Part shown: piece by piece, positions 7,619 to 18,339 of the stretch
How positions within the stretch are numbered: the first letter of the stretch is position 1
Layout of the letters: each line of letters starts with the position of its first letter
Assembly (NCBI RefSeq): GCF_009765905.1
Contig: NZ_LMUO01000009.1
Coordinates: 91,087 to 155,086 of the forward strand
Direction: 5' to 3'
DNA: 64,000 nt
Origin: Mucilaginibacter sp. L196
Lineage (GTDB): Bacteria; Bacteroidota; Bacteroidia; Sphingobacteriales; Sphingobacteriaceae
Made by a program: the position numbers and the translations under genes
Notes under the pieces: model-generated
Database searches by the model: none
What the model saw: the letters and a program-made list of their open reading frames with translations, nothing else
Told to the model about the DNA's origin: nothing

Positions 7619-10600
7619 ATGAACCTTTTACCTTACTTCTCAAACCCTCGCAAACGGCTGGTTGTTCTGGCTGTTATCTTTGCTGTTTTTGTAATCGCCG
7701 TGGTGTTGCTGGTCAGGCATCAGCATAAAAACAAGGTAAACCCGGCGTTTGGTAAGTATGTGGAATCCTATACCTCGGGTGTAATATCCCGCACGGGTAC
7801 TATTCGCATCAAGCTCTCAGGCGATGTACAAACGGGGCACGTGAAGAACGAAGCGTTGAGTGATGATGCATTCAGTTTCTCTCCATCTATAAAAGGAAAA
7901 GCCTACTGGGTTGATGCGCAAACCATCGAATTTAAACCGGCCACAGAAATGGACCCGGGCAAGTATTACGAGGCTGATTTTAACTTAAGTAAGGTAACCG
8001 GCGTGCCGCCTGATATGGATCACTTCACATTTTGGTTCAAAACCATCCGCCCCGATTATACCATTACTTTTAATGGCCTGCAAACCGCTACCACCACCTC
8101 GCTCGATAAAATGAAGCTGACCGGCGTGATCAAAACAGCTGATAAAGAAGCGCCTTTAAGTATTGAGCGGATCATCAGCAAGAATTATCCATCCAACGTG
8201 CTGATCACCTGGCAGCATGATGATGCCAATAACACGCATACCTTTACCATTGATAATATCAACAGGCCACTAAAAGGCTCATCCACGCTTACCGTAAACT
8301 GGGATGGTACAGGCTTAAACATCGATACCAAAGGCACAAAGGATTTTGAAATACCTGCCGTAGGCGTATTTAAGGTACTGAATATTCGCGCGGTGCAGGA
8401 CCAAGATCAATATGTGGAGGTCCAGTTCTCAAACCCGATACTCATCGGGCAGGAATTAACCGGCTTAACCGGCATCAATAATATTGCCGATGCGGCCTAT
8501 ACTATTGATGGCAGTTTGGTTAAAATATATGCCCCCGAACATCTGCAGGGCAGCTATACCGCTTTTGTTAACGAGGGCGTGAGCGACATCAGCCACAATA
8601 AAATAACGCAGGGTTTTACCGCCAATGTGTTTTTTGAGAACCGTTTGCCTACGGTAACCATACCCGGTAAAGGTGTTATTATGCCCGATTCCGGCAGGTT
8701 AACTTTGCCGTTCGAAGCGTCCAATTTAAAGGCAGTGGATGTAAGTATCATCAAGATATATGAAAACAACGTACCCCAGTTTTTGCAGAATAACGACCTG
8801 ACCGGCGAAGACGGCCTAAGGCAGGTGGGTAAATCCGTGCTGCAAACTACCATTAGGTTGGATGACGATAAAAATATCGACCTAACCAAGACTAACCGTT
8901 TTATGCTTGATCTGGATCATTTGATGCATACCGAGCCGGGAGCTATTTACCGGGTGATCATAGGTTACCGCAAAGAATATTCCTTATTCAATTGCAAAGT
9001 GAACGGTGGCACATCCGTCAGCAAAACCGATACTGACGAGAGTGATGACGAAGGCGAAGAAGACGGCGGTAACGGTAATTCATCAGGAACAAGTTTAGAT
9101 GATGATGATACCTTTTGGGCTCGATATGATAGTTATTATCCTGATGGCTACAATTGGAAGGATAAAGACGATCCATGCACAAACTCTTTTTACACTAAAG
9201 ATAAATGGGCGGTAAGAAACATCATCGCTTCAAACATTGGCCTCATCGCTAAAAAAGGTAACGACAATAATATGCTTGTTGCGGTAACTAATATTATGGA
9301 TGCCGCGCCGATGCAGGGTGTGGAAGTTACCCTGCTCGATTATCAGCACCAGATGGTGGCCAGAGCCATATCTGATGCTAATGGCTTTGCTAATATCAGC
9401 CTTAAACATAAACCTTTTTTGCTGGTAGCTAAAAAAGGCGACGAACGCGGCTATTTAAAACTGGATGATGGCAGTGCGCTATTACTATCAAAATTTGATG
9501 TAGGTGGTGAGCAAATTCAAAACGGTTTAAAAGGTTTTATTTATGGCGATCGCGGTGTTTGGCGCCCCGGTGATTCGCTTTTCGTTTCTTTTATTTTGGA
9601 GGACAAGCTTAAAACCCTGCCACCGGATCATCCTGTGCAGTTTGAGTTTTATAATCCTGCCGGGCAATTATACAAACGCATTACGCGCACCAGCTCAGTT
9701 GATGGGTTTTATAGTTTCCATACCGCTACCACAACATCATCGCCAACTGGTACCTGGACGGCCAAAGTAAAAGTTGGTGGTGCCGAATTTGATAAGAACC
9801 TGAAGGTGGAAACCATTATGCCGAACCGCATGAAGATAGCGCTGGACTTCGGCGGCAAAACGGCACTTACCAAAGGCAGCGATGTTAGTGGTACACTAAA
9901 AGCAACCTGGCTCTTCGGTGGTGCGGCGCAAAATTTGAAAGCTAAGGTTGATGCCTTTGTTAGTCCGCAGGTAACCCGCTTTAAAGGTTTTAATGATTAT
10001 GTTTTTGATGACCCTACGCTTGCTTTTAACACCCAAACACAAACTGTTTTTGATAACCGTTTAAATGCTGATGGTGTAGCCACGGTAAACGCCAATATTC
10101 ATGTAGATAAGCAGGCTCCCGGCCAGTTAAGGGCTAACTTTTTGATCAAGGTTTTTGAACCGGGCGGTAATTTCAGTATACAACAAGTCGAGCTACCTTA
10201 CAATGCTTACACCGGCTATGTTGGCATTAAAACACCCGATGGCGGCGAATATACCGACATGTTGCCTACCAATCACGATAACCCAATTGATATTGCCGAT
10301 GTAGATGTAAACGGAAACCCATTCTCCGGAAACCGCAATGTAACCGTTGAATTGTACAAGATACAATGGCGCTGGTGGTGGGATCAAACTGGCAATGACC
10401 TGAGCAACTTCACCCAAAACCAATATAACAGTTTGGTAAGCACCCAAAGCGTTCAACTGGTGAACGGCCGGGGTAAATGGGACCTGAATTTAAGTGAAAA
10501 TAATTGGGGCCGATACCTCATTCGTGTAAAAGATGAGCAAACCGGGCACTCTACCGGTAAAATTGTATATGTGGATTATGCCGAACGCATGCAGCAAGGC

Positions 10601-13210
10601 AACGCGACTGATGCCACCATGCTCTCCTTTGCGTCCGACAAAAAGAGTTATAAAGTGGGCGAAACCTGTACCCTCACCATCCCGACAGGTAATGATGGAC
10701 GCGCGCTTATCAGCTTTGAAAACGGCAGCAAAATTATCCGCTCAGTTTGGATAGACACCCATCAAGGCCAAACAATTTATAGTTTTAAGGTAGATGGCAG
10801 CATGGCGCCAAACGTTTTTGTTAACGTGACCATGTTGCAGCATCATTCGCAAACGATGAATGACCTGCCTATACGCATGTATGGTGTTATCCCGCTAATT
10901 GTGAATGATCCCGGGACGGTGTTAAAGCCGGTTATTAATATACCGGATAAGATCAGGCCTGAGAGTACCTCGGCCATAACCGTTTCAGAAGCTAACGGCA
11001 AGGAAATGACCTATACCATTGCTATTGTTGATGAGGGTTTGTTAGACCTCACCAACTTTAAAACACCTGATCCGCATGAAACTTTTTATGCCCGTGAAGC
11101 ATTGGGCGTTAAAACCTGGGATCTGTACGATTATGTAATTGGTGCTTACGGCGGCGAACTGGAACGCATACTAAGTATCGGCGGCGATGAAGCCTTGAAT
11201 AACAATCAGAATGTATCCGTTAACCGCTTTAAACCGGTAGTAAAATTCTTAGGTCCGTTCCACTTAAACAGCGGCGAAAAGCAAACACATAAATTCACCT
11301 TACCGCAATACATTGGTTCGGTGCGTACCATGGTAATTGCCGGGCACGATGGTGCTTATGGTTTCACGGAAAAAGCGGTTGCTGTTAAAAAACCATTAAT
11401 GCTGATAGCGACCTTACCGCGTGTGTTAGGCCCAACCGAAAAATTTAAACTACCGGTAACGGTGTTCGCGATGGAGAAAAACATTAAGACGGTTACGGTA
11501 CAGGTACAATCAAATGCCTTTAGCAATTTACAGGGCGCGGATAAGCAAACCCTTACCTTCAATTCGCCCGGCGATCAAATGGTTACTTTTGATTTGGACG
11601 TTAAGAATTTTGTAGGCATCGGCAAAGTAAAGATTACCGCTAGAAGTGGCAACGAGGTTGCCGATTACGATGTGGAGCTGAATGTCCGCAACGCAAATCC
11701 GCCTATTACCAAAACCTTCCAGAAGGAAATTAAACCAGGCGAAGTTTGGAATGCCAGCTACACGCCAATTGGCATGAGCGGCACCAATAAAGCTATGCTG
11801 GAGGTTTCATCGGTACCTGCGCTTAACCTGGCTAAACGTTTAGCCTATTTAATTGATTATCCGCATGGCTGTGTGGAGCAAACCACATCGTCTGCTTTCC
11901 CGCAGCTATATCTGGATCAGTTGGTTGATCTTTCGGCCCGCCAAAAGGCCGAAACAGAACGGAATATCAAGCTAGCTATTAACAAACTAAGTAGTTTCCA
12001 GGTTAAGGAGGGCGGCTTAAGCTACTGGCCGGGCGAAAGTGATGTAGATGAGTGGTGTACTGATTATGCCGGGCATTTTATGCTGGCAGCGCAGGCCAAA
12101 GGCTATACCCTGCCTGTTGGCTTTTTAGATAACTGGAAGCGTTTCCAAAAACAAAAAGCGGTTAACTGGGCCCCTGATACCCGCAGCTTCTACGGTGCGG
12201 ATTTGGTACAGGCTTATCGCTTATACCTGTTAGCATTGGCTCGTGTACCTGAATTGGGTGCCATGAACAGGCTGAAGGAATTTAAATATATCAGTCCGCA
12301 GGCCAAATGGCGTTTGGCGGCAGCATACAAGTTGGCAGGCCAGCCGGAGATTGGTTTGCAAATGATAAACGGCTTGCCAACCACCATTAAACCTTACGAT
12401 CAATTATATGGAACTTATGGTTCTGATCTGCGTGATGAAGCCATGATTCTGGAAACGCTGACTTTATTGGGGCAGCATGCCAAAGCAGCCGCGATGCTGC
12501 AAACTGTAGCCGCTCATTTATCCAAAGATGATTGGTACAGCACCCAAACTACCGCTTATGCGCTGCTGGCTGTAGCACAATATTGCGGGCAAAACAAAAA
12601 TGGCAGCAAACTTATATTTAACTATGGTACAGCCGCGGTTAACTCCAATTATTATTTGTGGCAATCGCCGCTTGCTGTTAATGGAGGCAACATCAGCATA
12701 AAAAATAGGGGTAATAATGTTTTATACCTAAAGCTAACCCAACAAGGCCAGCCTGCACCCGGACAAGAACCGGCAAGTGTAAATAATGACGATGTGTTAA
12801 GAATGGAAGTGAATTACATCACCCTAAAAGGCCAACCGCTAAGCGTTACCAGCATTAAACAAGGTACAGATTTCGTGGCGCAGGTAACCATCAAAAACCC
12901 GGGGCATAAAGGCAATTACGAAAACATGGCGCTGACCCAGATATTCCCTTCGGGTTGGGAAATATTAAACACCCGGATGATGAATAATGACGAGGCATTT
13001 AAATCATCGCCATCCGATTATATTGATATTCGGGATGACCGCGTCAACACTTATTTTAGTTTGGATGAAGGGAAGGAAGTAACTTATTATGTAATGCTTA
13101 ACGCCGCATATACCGGGCAATATTATTTACCGGCGACATATTGCGAGGCTATGTATAATTCATCAATTAATGCGCTGCAAAAAGGCAAATGGGTAAAGGT
13201 TGTAAAGTAG
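7619..13210 (+). CDS. Alpha-2-macroglobulin family protein (bacterial, thioester type)
   Basis: 1863 aa. An N-terminal membrane segment (about residues 13-32, after a short basic start) anchors the protein facing the periplasm. The body has the MG beta-sandwich domains, a bait region and a thioester domain. The thioester motif GCVEQ is intact (Cys about 1418, Gln about 1421), so it should trap attacking proteases covalently. An acidic, Gly/Asn-rich insert (TDESDDEGEEDGG, about 470-500) is unusual. The next gene, pbpC, starts 6 bases after the stop, the same pairing as E. coli yfhM-pbpC, where the A2M is thought to protect the wall and periplasm while PbpC repairs peptidoglycan. Confidence 0.93.
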   Translation: MNLLPYFSNPRKRLVVLAVIFAVFVIAVVLLVRHQHKNKVNPAFGKYVESYTSGVISRTGTIRIKLSGDVQTGHVKNEALSDDAFSFSPSIKGKAYWVDAQTIEFKPATEMDPGKYYEADFNLSKVTGVPPDMDHFTFWFKTIRPDYTITFNGLQTATTTSLDKMKLTGVIKTADKEAPLSIERIISKNYPSNVLITWQHDDANNTHTFTIDNINRPLKGSSTLTVNWDGTGLNIDTKGTKDFEIPAVGVFKVLNIRAVQDQDQYVEVQFSNPILIGQELTGLTGINNIADAAYTIDGSLVKIYAPEHLQGSYTAFVNEGVSDISHNKITQGFTANVFFENRLPTVTIPGKGVIMPDSGRLTLPFEASNLKAVDVSIIKIYENNVPQFLQNNDLTGEDGLRQVGKSVLQTTIRLDDDKNIDLTKTNRFMLDLDHLMHTEPGAIYRVIIGYRKEYSLFNCKVNGGTSVSKTDTDESDDEGEEDGGNGNSSGTSLDDDDTFWARYDSYYPDGYNWKDKDDPCTNSFYTKDKWAVRNIIASNIGLIAKKGNDNNMLVAVTNIMDAAPMQGVEVTLLDYQHQMVARAISDANGFANISLKHKPFLLVAKKGDERGYLKLDDGSALLLSKFDVGGEQIQNGLKGFIYGDRGVWRPGDSLFVSFILEDKLKTLPPDHPVQFEFYNPAGQLYKRITRTSSVDGFYSFHTATTTSSPTGTWTAKVKVGGAEFDKNLKVETIMPNRMKIALDFGGKTALTKGSDVSGTLKATWLFGGAAQNLKAKVDAFVSPQVTRFKGFNDYVFDDPTLAFNTQTQTVFDNRLNADGVATVNANIHVDKQAPGQLRANFLIKVFEPGGNFSIQQVELPYNAYTGYVGIKTPDGGEYTDMLPTNHDNPIDIADVDVNGNPFSGNRNVTVELYKIQWRWWWDQTGNDLSNFTQNQYNSLVSTQSVQLVNGRGKWDLNLSENNWGRYLIRVKDEQTGHSTGKIVYVDYAERMQQGNATDATMLSFASDKKSYKVGETCTLTIPTGNDGRALISFENGSKIIRSVWIDTHQGQTIYSFKVDGSMAPNVFVNVTMLQHHSQTMNDLPIRMYGVIPLIVNDPGTVLKPVINIPDKIRPESTSAITVSEANGKEMTYTIAIVDEGLLDLTNFKTPDPHETFYAREALGVKTWDLYDYVIGAYGGELERILSIGGDEALNNNQNVSVNRFKPVVKFLGPFHLNSGEKQTHKFTLPQYIGSVRTMVIAGHDGAYGFTEKAVAVKKPLMLIATLPRVLGPTEKFKLPVTVFAMEKNIKTVTVQVQSNAFSNLQGADKQTLTFNSPGDQMVTFDLDVKNFVGIGKVKITARSGNEVADYDVELNVRNANPPITKTFQKEIKPGEVWNASYTPIGMSGTNKAMLEVSSVPALNLAKRLAYLIDYPHGCVEQTTSSAFPQLYLDQLVDLSARQKAETERNIKLAINKLSSFQVKEGGLSYWPGESDVDEWCTDYAGHFMLAAQAKGYTLPVGFLDNWKRFQKQKAVNWAPDTRSFYGADLVQAYRLYLLALARVPELGAMNRLKEFKYISPQAKWRLAAAYKLAGQPEIGLQMINGLPTTIKPYDQLYGTYGSDLRDEAMILETLTLLGQHAKAAAMLQTVAAHLSKDDWYSTQTTAYALLAVAQYCGQNKNGSKLIFNYGTAAVNSNYYLWQSPLAVNGGNISIKNRGNNVLYLKLTQQGQPAPGQEPASVNNDDVLRMEVNYITLKGQPLSVTSIKQGTDFVAQVTIKNPGHKGNYENMALTQIFPSGWEILNTRMMNNDEAFKSSPSDYIDIRDDRVNTYFSLDEGKEVTYYVMLNAAYTGQYYLPATYCEAMYNSSINALQKGKWVKVVK

Positions 13211-13216
13211 GGATGT

Positions 13217-15607
13217 ATGTATTTGCTTAAAAGGCGGCCGGTTTGGCTTAGCAATAAAAGGCTGGTGATGATTTTATCATTGCTGGTGTTGTTCCTGCTT
13301 TTTTGGTTTTGCCTGCCCAAAAGGTTATTTAATAGCCCTACGTCGTACATTATTGATGATGATAAAGGGCAATTGCTGGGGGCGGCTATTGCTCCCGATG
13401 GGCAGTGGCGCTTTCCATATGATACTTTGGTGCCCGAGAAGTTTAAGCAATGTATAATCGCGTTTGAAGACAAGCGTTTTGAACATCATCCCGGTGTTGA
13501 TTTTTTAGCTTTTGGCAGGGCGATCGTGCAAAACATCAGATCAAGACATATTAGCAGCGGTGGCAGTACCCTAACCATGCAGGTCATCAGGATAGCTACC
13601 CATCATCACCGTACGTTTTTTAATAAGCTACTGGAAATGGTGATGGCACTAAGGCTGGAAGTGACTTATAGCAAACAAGAGATACTTGCACTTTACGCCA
13701 GCAATGCACCCTTCGGCAGTAATGTGGTGGGATTGGATGCCGCGTCGTGGCGATATTTTGGAAGAGATCCTAATCAATTGTCATGGGGAGAGATGGCTGC
13801 ATTAGCCGTTCTGCCCAACTCGCCTTCACTGGTGCATCCCGGTAAAAACAGGAATATCCTGTTAAAGAAAAGAAATCTATTACTTGATAAACTAAACAAA
13901 CAAGGTGTTATCGATAAAAACACAGCCTACCTTGCCAAGCTAGAGCCTATGCCCGATAAGCCGTTGCCGTTGCCCATACTTGCCCCGCATTTGTTAGAGC
14001 GATTTAAGCAAGATTGCCAAAGCGGCGTTCACGTTGGCCCAACCCGTATCACAACTTCTATTAAAGCAGAATTGCAACAGCAGGTTAGCGATATTATAGA
14101 AAGGCATCACCAGGTATTAGCGGCCAATCACATCAACAACATTGCAGCTATTGTTTTGGATGTAGAAACCGGCGCCACGATAGCCTATGTGGGTAATATT
14201 TATCACCCGGAAGATACCAGCATGGAAAGTAATGTTGATGTGATTAATGCGCCGCGCAGTCCCGGTAGTACCCTGAAGCCTCTACTATATGCTGCTATGC
14301 TGCATGACGGCTATATATTGCCCAATACCTTAATGCCCGACATTCCTACCCAAATAGCGGGTTATCATCCCGAAAACTTCGACCTGGGTTATGATGGCGC
14401 GGTACCAGCTTCACGCGCATTGGCCCGTTCGCTTAATGTGCCTACTGTAAAAATGCTGCAAAAGTATAAATACGAACGTTTTTATGATTTTTTGAAGAAG
14501 GTGGGTATCACCACCTTAAAACAACCCGCGGATTATTATGGCTTATCACTAATATTAGGCGGTGGTGAAAATACGCTGTGGGAGCTTTCCGGCGCTTACG
14601 CGGATATGGCGCGGGTGCTTAATCACTACGATAAATACCGGGGTAAATATGATCCTGCGGATTATCACTCTCCTGTATATGCCAATAAGCCTGTTTCAAA
14701 ACCACAACTAGAAAACTCAGGCTTGTTAGATGCCGGATCAATTTATTACACCATGCAAGCCATGGAAGAAGTGATGCGGCCCGGCGAAGAAATGTTGTGG
14801 CAGCAATTTGGCTCAACACAACGCATTGCCTGGAAAACGGGAACAAGTTTTGGTTTTCGCGATGGCTGGGCTATTGGTATAACACCAAAATATGTAGTTG
14901 GGGTATGGGTGGGCAATACATCAGGCGAGGGCCGTTCAGGTTTAACGGGCATCAACACCGCAGCCCCGGCGCTATTTGAGATATTCCGGCTATTACCTGT
15001 GACCCGCGACTGGTTTGATATGCCAACCGGCGAAATGGTTAGGATAAGCGTTTGCAGGCAAAGTGGCTACCGTGCAGGTGAGTATTGTACCGATACGGAT
15101 GAGATGTATGTCCCCAAAGCTGGGTTAAGATCGCCTGTTTGTCCTTATCACCAATTGGTGCATTTAGATAAGACCGGGCAGTGGCAGGTTAACAGTGATT
15201 GCGTAGCGCCCGACCAGATAGTAAACCGCAGCTGGTTTGTGTTGCCGCCTGCCATGGAATACTATTACAAAGCAAAGAATTATCAATATCATAGTTTACC
15301 GCCATTTAGGGCTGATTGCGCTTCAACGGATAAGATACAACCTATGGAACTCATCTACCCCAAAGAAGGTGCTAAAATTTATATACCGCTGGAAGCTGAT
15401 GGCAAGCGCGGCCGGATGATATGCAATGCCGCGCACCGCCAGGCCGGGATGAAGATATTTTGGCACCTGGATGATCAGTATATCGGTGTTACAAAAGACT
15501 ATCATCAGATAGCCTTAAACCCATCTCAGGGCGTGCATACTCTTACTTTGGTGGATTCAGAAGGCAATACGATAAAAACAACATTCGAGGTGTTGAACAA
15601 AAAGTAA
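13217..15607 (+). CDS. pbpC: Penicillin-binding protein 1C (glycosyltransferase/transpeptidase)
   Basis: 796 aa bifunctional class A PBP. One N-terminal membrane helix (about 15-35); GT51 domain with catalytic Glu in EDKRFEHHPGVD (E84) and GGSTLTMQ; transpeptidase domain with SxxK as S351-T-L-K354, SLN, and KTGT at 540-543; C-terminal BiPBP_C beta domain (about 700-790). Polymerises lipid II and cross-links it in the periplasm. Overlapping candidate ATG at 13213 is out of frame; the ATG at 13217 is used. Co-transcribed with the alpha-2-macroglobulin gene. Normal length for PbpC. Confidence 0.95.
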   Translation: MYLLKRRPVWLSNKRLVMILSLLVLFLLFWFCLPKRLFNSPTSYIIDDDKGQLLGAAIAPDGQWRFPYDTLVPEKFKQCIIAFEDKRFEHHPGVDFLAFGRAIVQNIRSRHISSGGSTLTMQVIRIATHHHRTFFNKLLEMVMALRLEVTYSKQEILALYASNAPFGSNVVGLDAASWRYFGRDPNQLSWGEMAALAVLPNSPSLVHPGKNRNILLKKRNLLLDKLNKQGVIDKNTAYLAKLEPMPDKPLPLPILAPHLLERFKQDCQSGVHVGPTRITTSIKAELQQQVSDIIERHHQVLAANHINNIAAIVLDVETGATIAYVGNIYHPEDTSMESNVDVINAPRSPGSTLKPLLYAAMLHDGYILPNTLMPDIPTQIAGYHPENFDLGYDGAVPASRALARSLNVPTVKMLQKYKYERFYDFLKKVGITTLKQPADYYGLSLILGGGENTLWELSGAYADMARVLNHYDKYRGKYDPADYHSPVYANKPVSKPQLENSGLLDAGSIYYTMQAMEEVMRPGEEMLWQQFGSTQRIAWKTGTSFGFRDGWAIGITPKYVVGVWVGNTSGEGRSGLTGINTAAPALFEIFRLLPVTRDWFDMPTGEMVRISVCRQSGYRAGEYCTDTDEMYVPKAGLRSPVCPYHQLVHLDKTGQWQVNSDCVAPDQIVNRSWFVLPPAMEYYYKAKNYQYHSLPPFRADCASTDKIQPMELIYPKEGAKIYIPLEADGKRGRMICNAAHRQAGMKIFWHLDDQYIGVTKDYHQIALNPSQGVHTLTLVDSEGNTIKTTFEVLNKK

Positions 15608-15681
15608 ATAGCTGTTAAGCTTAATCCACTATATATCATTTGATAAAATGGATATAGTAAGGATTGTTTTTTCGCTTTTTT

Positions 15682-15739
15682 ATGCTGATTGGGCCATTTT
15701 TATGGTGCGGTGAAAACACCTATTGTGAAAACACCGACG
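15682..15739. repeat. Dispersed repeat, family 2 (GCGGTGAAAACACC)
   Basis: Thirty-nine bases (15682-15720) match 18340-18378 at all but three positions. The core GGTGCGGTGAAAACACC is followed by a second GTGAAAACACCG. Related copies lie at 18661, 23013, 25087 and 37903. Confidence 0.75.
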
Positions 15740-15933
15740 ATAGACTGAATGCTTTTCTTCCAGTAAGCTTCATTATGATCTCCGGGCTGGATGATATAAG
15801 TGACCGGAATTTTCAAACTGTCACAAACTTGTTTAAGCTTTAAAGTCATCGGTAACAGAATGTCTTCTAATCCGCTCACCAAAGTGCATATCTGGAAATC
15901 GGTTCTATAATTTCCGTTGATTTTGAGGTGGTG
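15712..15933 (-). pseudogene. C-terminal fragment of an esterase (alpha/beta hydrolase)
   Basis: The minus-strand frame reads FQICTLVSGLEDILLPMTLK ... VTYIIQPGDHNEAYWKKSI. The GxxD acid region and GDHNEAYW, with the catalytic His, match the C-terminus of the putative esterase family (PF00756 type). After SIQSIV the frame runs into the family-2 repeat and ends. No N-terminal part or GxSxG motif is present, and upstream it overlaps the next gene's 3' end. A dead remnant with the repeat at its broken end. Confidence 0.6.
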
Positions 15934-16594
15934 CTTCACCTTTTTTCGGTAGTTCAATGGCTACGGTACCAAATTGTTCTGAAAGTGATCTATGCATTGA
16001 ACTTTCTAATACTACTCCTAAATTAGGGAAGGCCCAAATAGCCACATAATAATTAAGCGACGCTCCATAACCATTTTGTATTGTATAGGGCTTTACAACT
16101 GCATTATTTCCATACTTTTTTTTCAGTGCCGCAAATATATTATCGGCATCACCAGCATATATCGTAAAGGTAACAGCCGTCAATTTAGAATCTTCAATAG
16201 ATGCATTAAATGAGCCTAAAGGGCACATCTCCTTTGAGGGAGCGTCTTGCGGTGCAAATCGAACGTTGATAATTCCATTTGTAACTGCAGGTAACGGATT
16301 TAATTGGTCACTTTTTTTTACTTTATAATTATCTATGTCTAAACGTTCAAAACAGGTGGTGCTAACGGGAGTTCCTAATCCTGATACATATTGATAGCCT
16401 TTAATGTGTGTAATGCTTAAAACTCCATAATTACCTACTCTTTTCGATTCAACAATCTTACAAGGGCATTCCGGTATGGGTATTTTTTTACCCAATTTAT
16501 ATCCAAATACAGTCATGTCTGGTTGAGAAGTTTGTGCAAGGCTAAGCAACGGGTTAGCAGATAACAAAATGAGGGCTAAAATTATTCTGTTCAT
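15905..16594 (-). CDS. Secreted protein of unknown function
   Basis: 229 aa with a clear signal peptide (MNRIILALILLSANPLLSLA, cleavage before Q). After it comes PECPCKIV, then two further Cys (TTCFERL, KEMCPLG). The mature domain looks like a mixed alpha/beta secreted protein; I recognise no family. The C-terminal tail is basic and Pro/Gln-rich (GEAPPQNQRKL). It stands alone, with the esterase remnant downstream. Confidence 0.75.
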   Translation of the reverse strand: MNRIILALILLSANPLLSLAQTSQPDMTVFGYKLGKKIPIPECPCKIVESKRVGNYGVLSITHIKGYQYVSGLGTPVSTTCFERLDIDNYKVKKSDQLNPLPAVTNGIINVRFAPQDAPSKEMCPLGSFNASIEDSKLTAVTFTIYAGDADNIFAALKKKYGNNAVVKPYTIQNGYGASLNYYVAIWAFPNLGVVLESSMHRSLSEQFGTVAIELPKKGEAPPQNQRKL

Positions 16595-16962
16595 ATTTTA
16601 TTAAAAATTAGAGATTTAACAATTAACTTTTAAGCTGTAAAAATCAGGGTCTCAATATAAAAACAAGTACCAGCAGGCGGTATTAAAAGCATATCTTCTT
16701 TGTTGCACTTAAAGCTATAATTGTTGATTTTCCGGGATGCTTGTTTTCCCGACGGTACATCAACCTGAAAAAATATTCTTAAAACAGCTTCAGGAAACCT
16801 ATATGATTGTTTAAAGTTATGTTTACCTTAACAATAACTGTAGAAATAATGTTTTCTTAATTTATGTTTTTGGAAATTCCATGGCAATTGATCTGGCATC
16901 TAACAGTAGATAGCATCTATCACCTAATTAAATTCTAACTTTATCTTCTAAACATTAACGCA
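16595..16962. other. Intergenic region between divergent genes
   Basis: AT-rich, no gene seen. It holds an imperfect hairpin at 16723-16764 (GTTGAT/ATCAAC outside, CGGGA/TCCCG inside) and a near-consensus -7 element TAACTTTA at 16936-16943 for the rightward hydrolase gene. Confidence 0.4.
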
Positions 16963-18288
16963 ATGACTAAAAAAAGATTAAATCTTTTATTCTTGCTCCT
17001 TATTTTGCAAAGTTGCACTCATGCTCAAACCTTCGACAAAGCCAAGTTAGACAGTTTTTTTGTCGCGCTGAACACGCATGGCCAAAACATGGGTAGTATT
17101 GCTATAACATCCAATGGTGTGGTCGTATACCAAAACGCCATCGGTTACAGTCAGGTAAACGATGGGTTAAAAACACCAGCGACAATTAAGACTGAATACC
17201 GGATAGGCTCTATCAGTAAGATGTTTACAGCGGTTATGATCTTTCAACTGATTGATGAAGGTAAGCTTAGCTTTGAAACACCATTGGCTACTTATTTTCC
17301 ACAACTCCCTAATGCTGGAAATATCACCATAGGAGAAATGCTTGATCACCGCAGTGGCCTTCATAACTTTACGAGTGACTCGCTTTATACCACATATATG
17401 GCTACCCCTAAATCAGAAGCTGAAATGACTGCCATTTTTGCCAGGCAGAAACCCGATTTTGAACCGGATGCAAAGGCCGAATACAGCAATACCAATTTTG
17501 TGTTGCTGGGTTATATTATTGAAAAATTAACCGGTAAAACCTATGCCGAAGAATTGAAAAATCGCGTCACTTCCCGAATTGGCTTGGCAGATACTTATTA
17601 TGGTACTAAAACCAATACAGCCAAAAACGAAGCACACTCCTACAAATATGCAGGGCAATGGACGCAAATGCCAGAAACGGATATGAGTATTCCGGGTGGG
17701 GCTGGCGCTATTGTATCCACACCGACGGACTTGGTTAAATTTATAAATGCGCTTTTTGCAGGAAAACTCATTAACCGTGCTAGTTTAGAGCTTATGAAAA
17801 CGATGAAGGATAACTATGGTATGGCCATGATCACGATTCCGTTTTATGACAAAAAAGGTTATGGGCACAGCGGGGGCATCGACGGGTTCTCCAGTTGGCT
17901 TATTTATTTCCCGCAAGAGAAGCTAGCGATAGCTTATACTGCTAACGGGGTGCGATATTCAACTACTGATATAATCACAGGTGCGTTAAGCATCTATTTT
18001 AATAAGCCGTTTACAATTCCTGAATTTAAAACAATTACCCTAAGCACGGCTGATCTCGATAAATATGTCGGTAAATATTCCAGTACCCAAATACCTTTAA
18101 AAATTGCTATTACTAAAAATAATACAGCGCTGTTTGCGCAAGCCACTGGTCAGATGGCATTTCCGCTGGAAGCCAAAGGAGGTGATAAATTCACTTATGC
18201 CAACATTACCGTACAATTCGACCCAGCCAAAAATAGTTTCTCTTTAAATCAGGGGGGAGTTACCTATCTTTTTACTAAAGCCAACTAA
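16963..18288 (+). CDS. Serine hydrolase, beta-lactamase class C-like lipoprotein
   Basis: 441 aa. A lipobox-like LLILQSC (Cys18) suggests a lipoprotein. The PF00144 fold carries SISK (Ser83, Lys86) as SxxK, YSN as the second motif (AEYSNTN), and GHSGG as the HxG-type third motif. A C-terminal beta domain of about 100 residues (LDKYVGKYSS) follows, as in D-aminopeptidase/esterase-like members. Such proteins hydrolyse peptides or esters; the beta-lactam activity is not implied. Monocistronic. Confidence 0.88.
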   Translation: MTKKRLNLLFLLLILQSCTHAQTFDKAKLDSFFVALNTHGQNMGSIAITSNGVVVYQNAIGYSQVNDGLKTPATIKTEYRIGSISKMFTAVMIFQLIDEGKLSFETPLATYFPQLPNAGNITIGEMLDHRSGLHNFTSDSLYTTYMATPKSEAEMTAIFARQKPDFEPDAKAEYSNTNFVLLGYIIEKLTGKTYAEELKNRVTSRIGLADTYYGTKTNTAKNEAHSYKYAGQWTQMPETDMSIPGGAGAIVSTPTDLVKFINALFAGKLINRASLELMKTMKDNYGMAMITIPFYDKKGYGHSGGIDGFSSWLIYFPQEKLAIAYTANGVRYSTTDIITGALSIYFNKPFTIPEFKTITLSTADLDKYVGKYSSTQIPLKIAITKNNTALFAQATGQMAFPLEAKGGDKFTYANITVQFDPAKNSFSLNQGGVTYLFTKAN

Positions 18289-18339
18289 TGGGATCAAATT
18301 GCAAATTCGAAATTGATAGTTGAAAAAAACTGCTTTTTC

